Below are positions 40,586 to 40,639 of a DNA stretch of 40,639 nt, in pieces. Numbering within the stretch: position 1 is the first letter of the stretch; each line of letters opens with the position of its first letter. The stretch comes from an uncultured Kineothrix sp. GTDB lineage: Bacteria; Bacillota; Clostridia; Lachnospirales; Lachnospiraceae. The notes below the pieces were generated by a model. That model saw only the letters and a program-made list of their open reading frames with translations, was not told where the DNA came from and ran no database searches. The DNA is taken from assembly GCA_910588855.1 (NCBI GenBank), contig CAJUSR010000032.1, positions 1 through 40,639 on the forward strand, in the 5' to 3' direction. Made by a program: the position numbers and the translations under genes.

Positions 40586-40639
40586 GGATTCGGGTGTCAA
40601 AAGGTCTGCCCGGCAGTGCCGCTTGGCAGATTGCACAAA
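40586..40639. mobile_element. Second MITE copy, cut by the window end
   Basis: GGATTCGGGTGTCAAAAGGT and the following bases match the arm of the MITE at 23066 over 54 bp with few differences. TATA precedes it. The rest lies outside the window. Confidence 0.75.

Overview
The window looks like a chromosomal segment of a low-to-mid GC anaerobic Firmicute, most likely a Lachnospiraceae member (Clostridia). The signs are AGGAGG-type ribosome sites, sigma-A promoters with 17-bp spacers, tRNA genes without encoded CCA, a T-box leader, YesM/YesN two-component pairs, many small lipoproteins and a BlaI/BlaR1 pair. Genus is not assignable by eye.

Layout. 1-733: end of an upstream unit (terminator), a dispersed repeat and an AT-rich leader. 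734-4633: hybrid histidine kinase plus sugar-type binding lipoprotein. 4648-10000: candidate RNA-repair locus. Two overlapping WYL-domain regulators (minus strand) are divergent from an RtcB RNA ligase. The ligase is followed by a roughly 500-bp non-coding stretch holding a tRNA-like RNA, then by an SPFH/Band-7 (slipin-like) gene. 10073-10768: five tRNAs (Glu, CAU, Asp, Val, Leu) with promoter and terminator. 11010-12760: BlaI-type repressor and an M56 protease whose C-terminus resembles the FtsX extracellular domain. 13174-21590: sugar sensing and import (YesN regulator, YesM kinase, sensory binding protein, then MglB, MglA, MglC). 21633-24470: InlB-repeat membrane protein, small lipoprotein, a 236-bp MITE, AraC regulator. 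24720-28202: GH13 alpha-glucosidase, then a Trp T-box controlling a TrpB2-type tryptophan synthase beta chain.

28744-38490: tRNA-Arg(ACG) with a 9.7-kb genomic island in its 3' end, bounded by an 18-bp direct repeat. The island carries a frameshifted tyrosine integrase, a methyltransferase with a possible ribbon-helix-helix N-terminus, two iteron-like arrays, a serine-recombinase-like protein lacking catalytic residues beside an intact serine recombinase, a gene behind an attenuator-like leader, a lipoprotein, a 0.38-kb segmental duplication, 117-bp tandem repeats and a PIN-domain module. 38587-40449: an IS1182-family element with a transposase broken by three frameshifts. The window ends inside a second MITE copy.

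The most interesting part is the WYL/RtcB/tRNA-like RNA/slipin locus. The RNA between rtcB and the slipin gene can be folded by hand into a nearly complete tRNA body in circularly permuted order. Its acceptor stem is closed by a GUAA tetraloop, and its 5' and 3' ends leave from the anticodon stem, the architecture expected of a Y-RNA/tRNA-mimic cofactor of RNA repair. Second in interest are the M56-FtsX-like fusion and the active/dead serine recombinase pair. All assignments come from reading the sequence; no database search or folding program was run.
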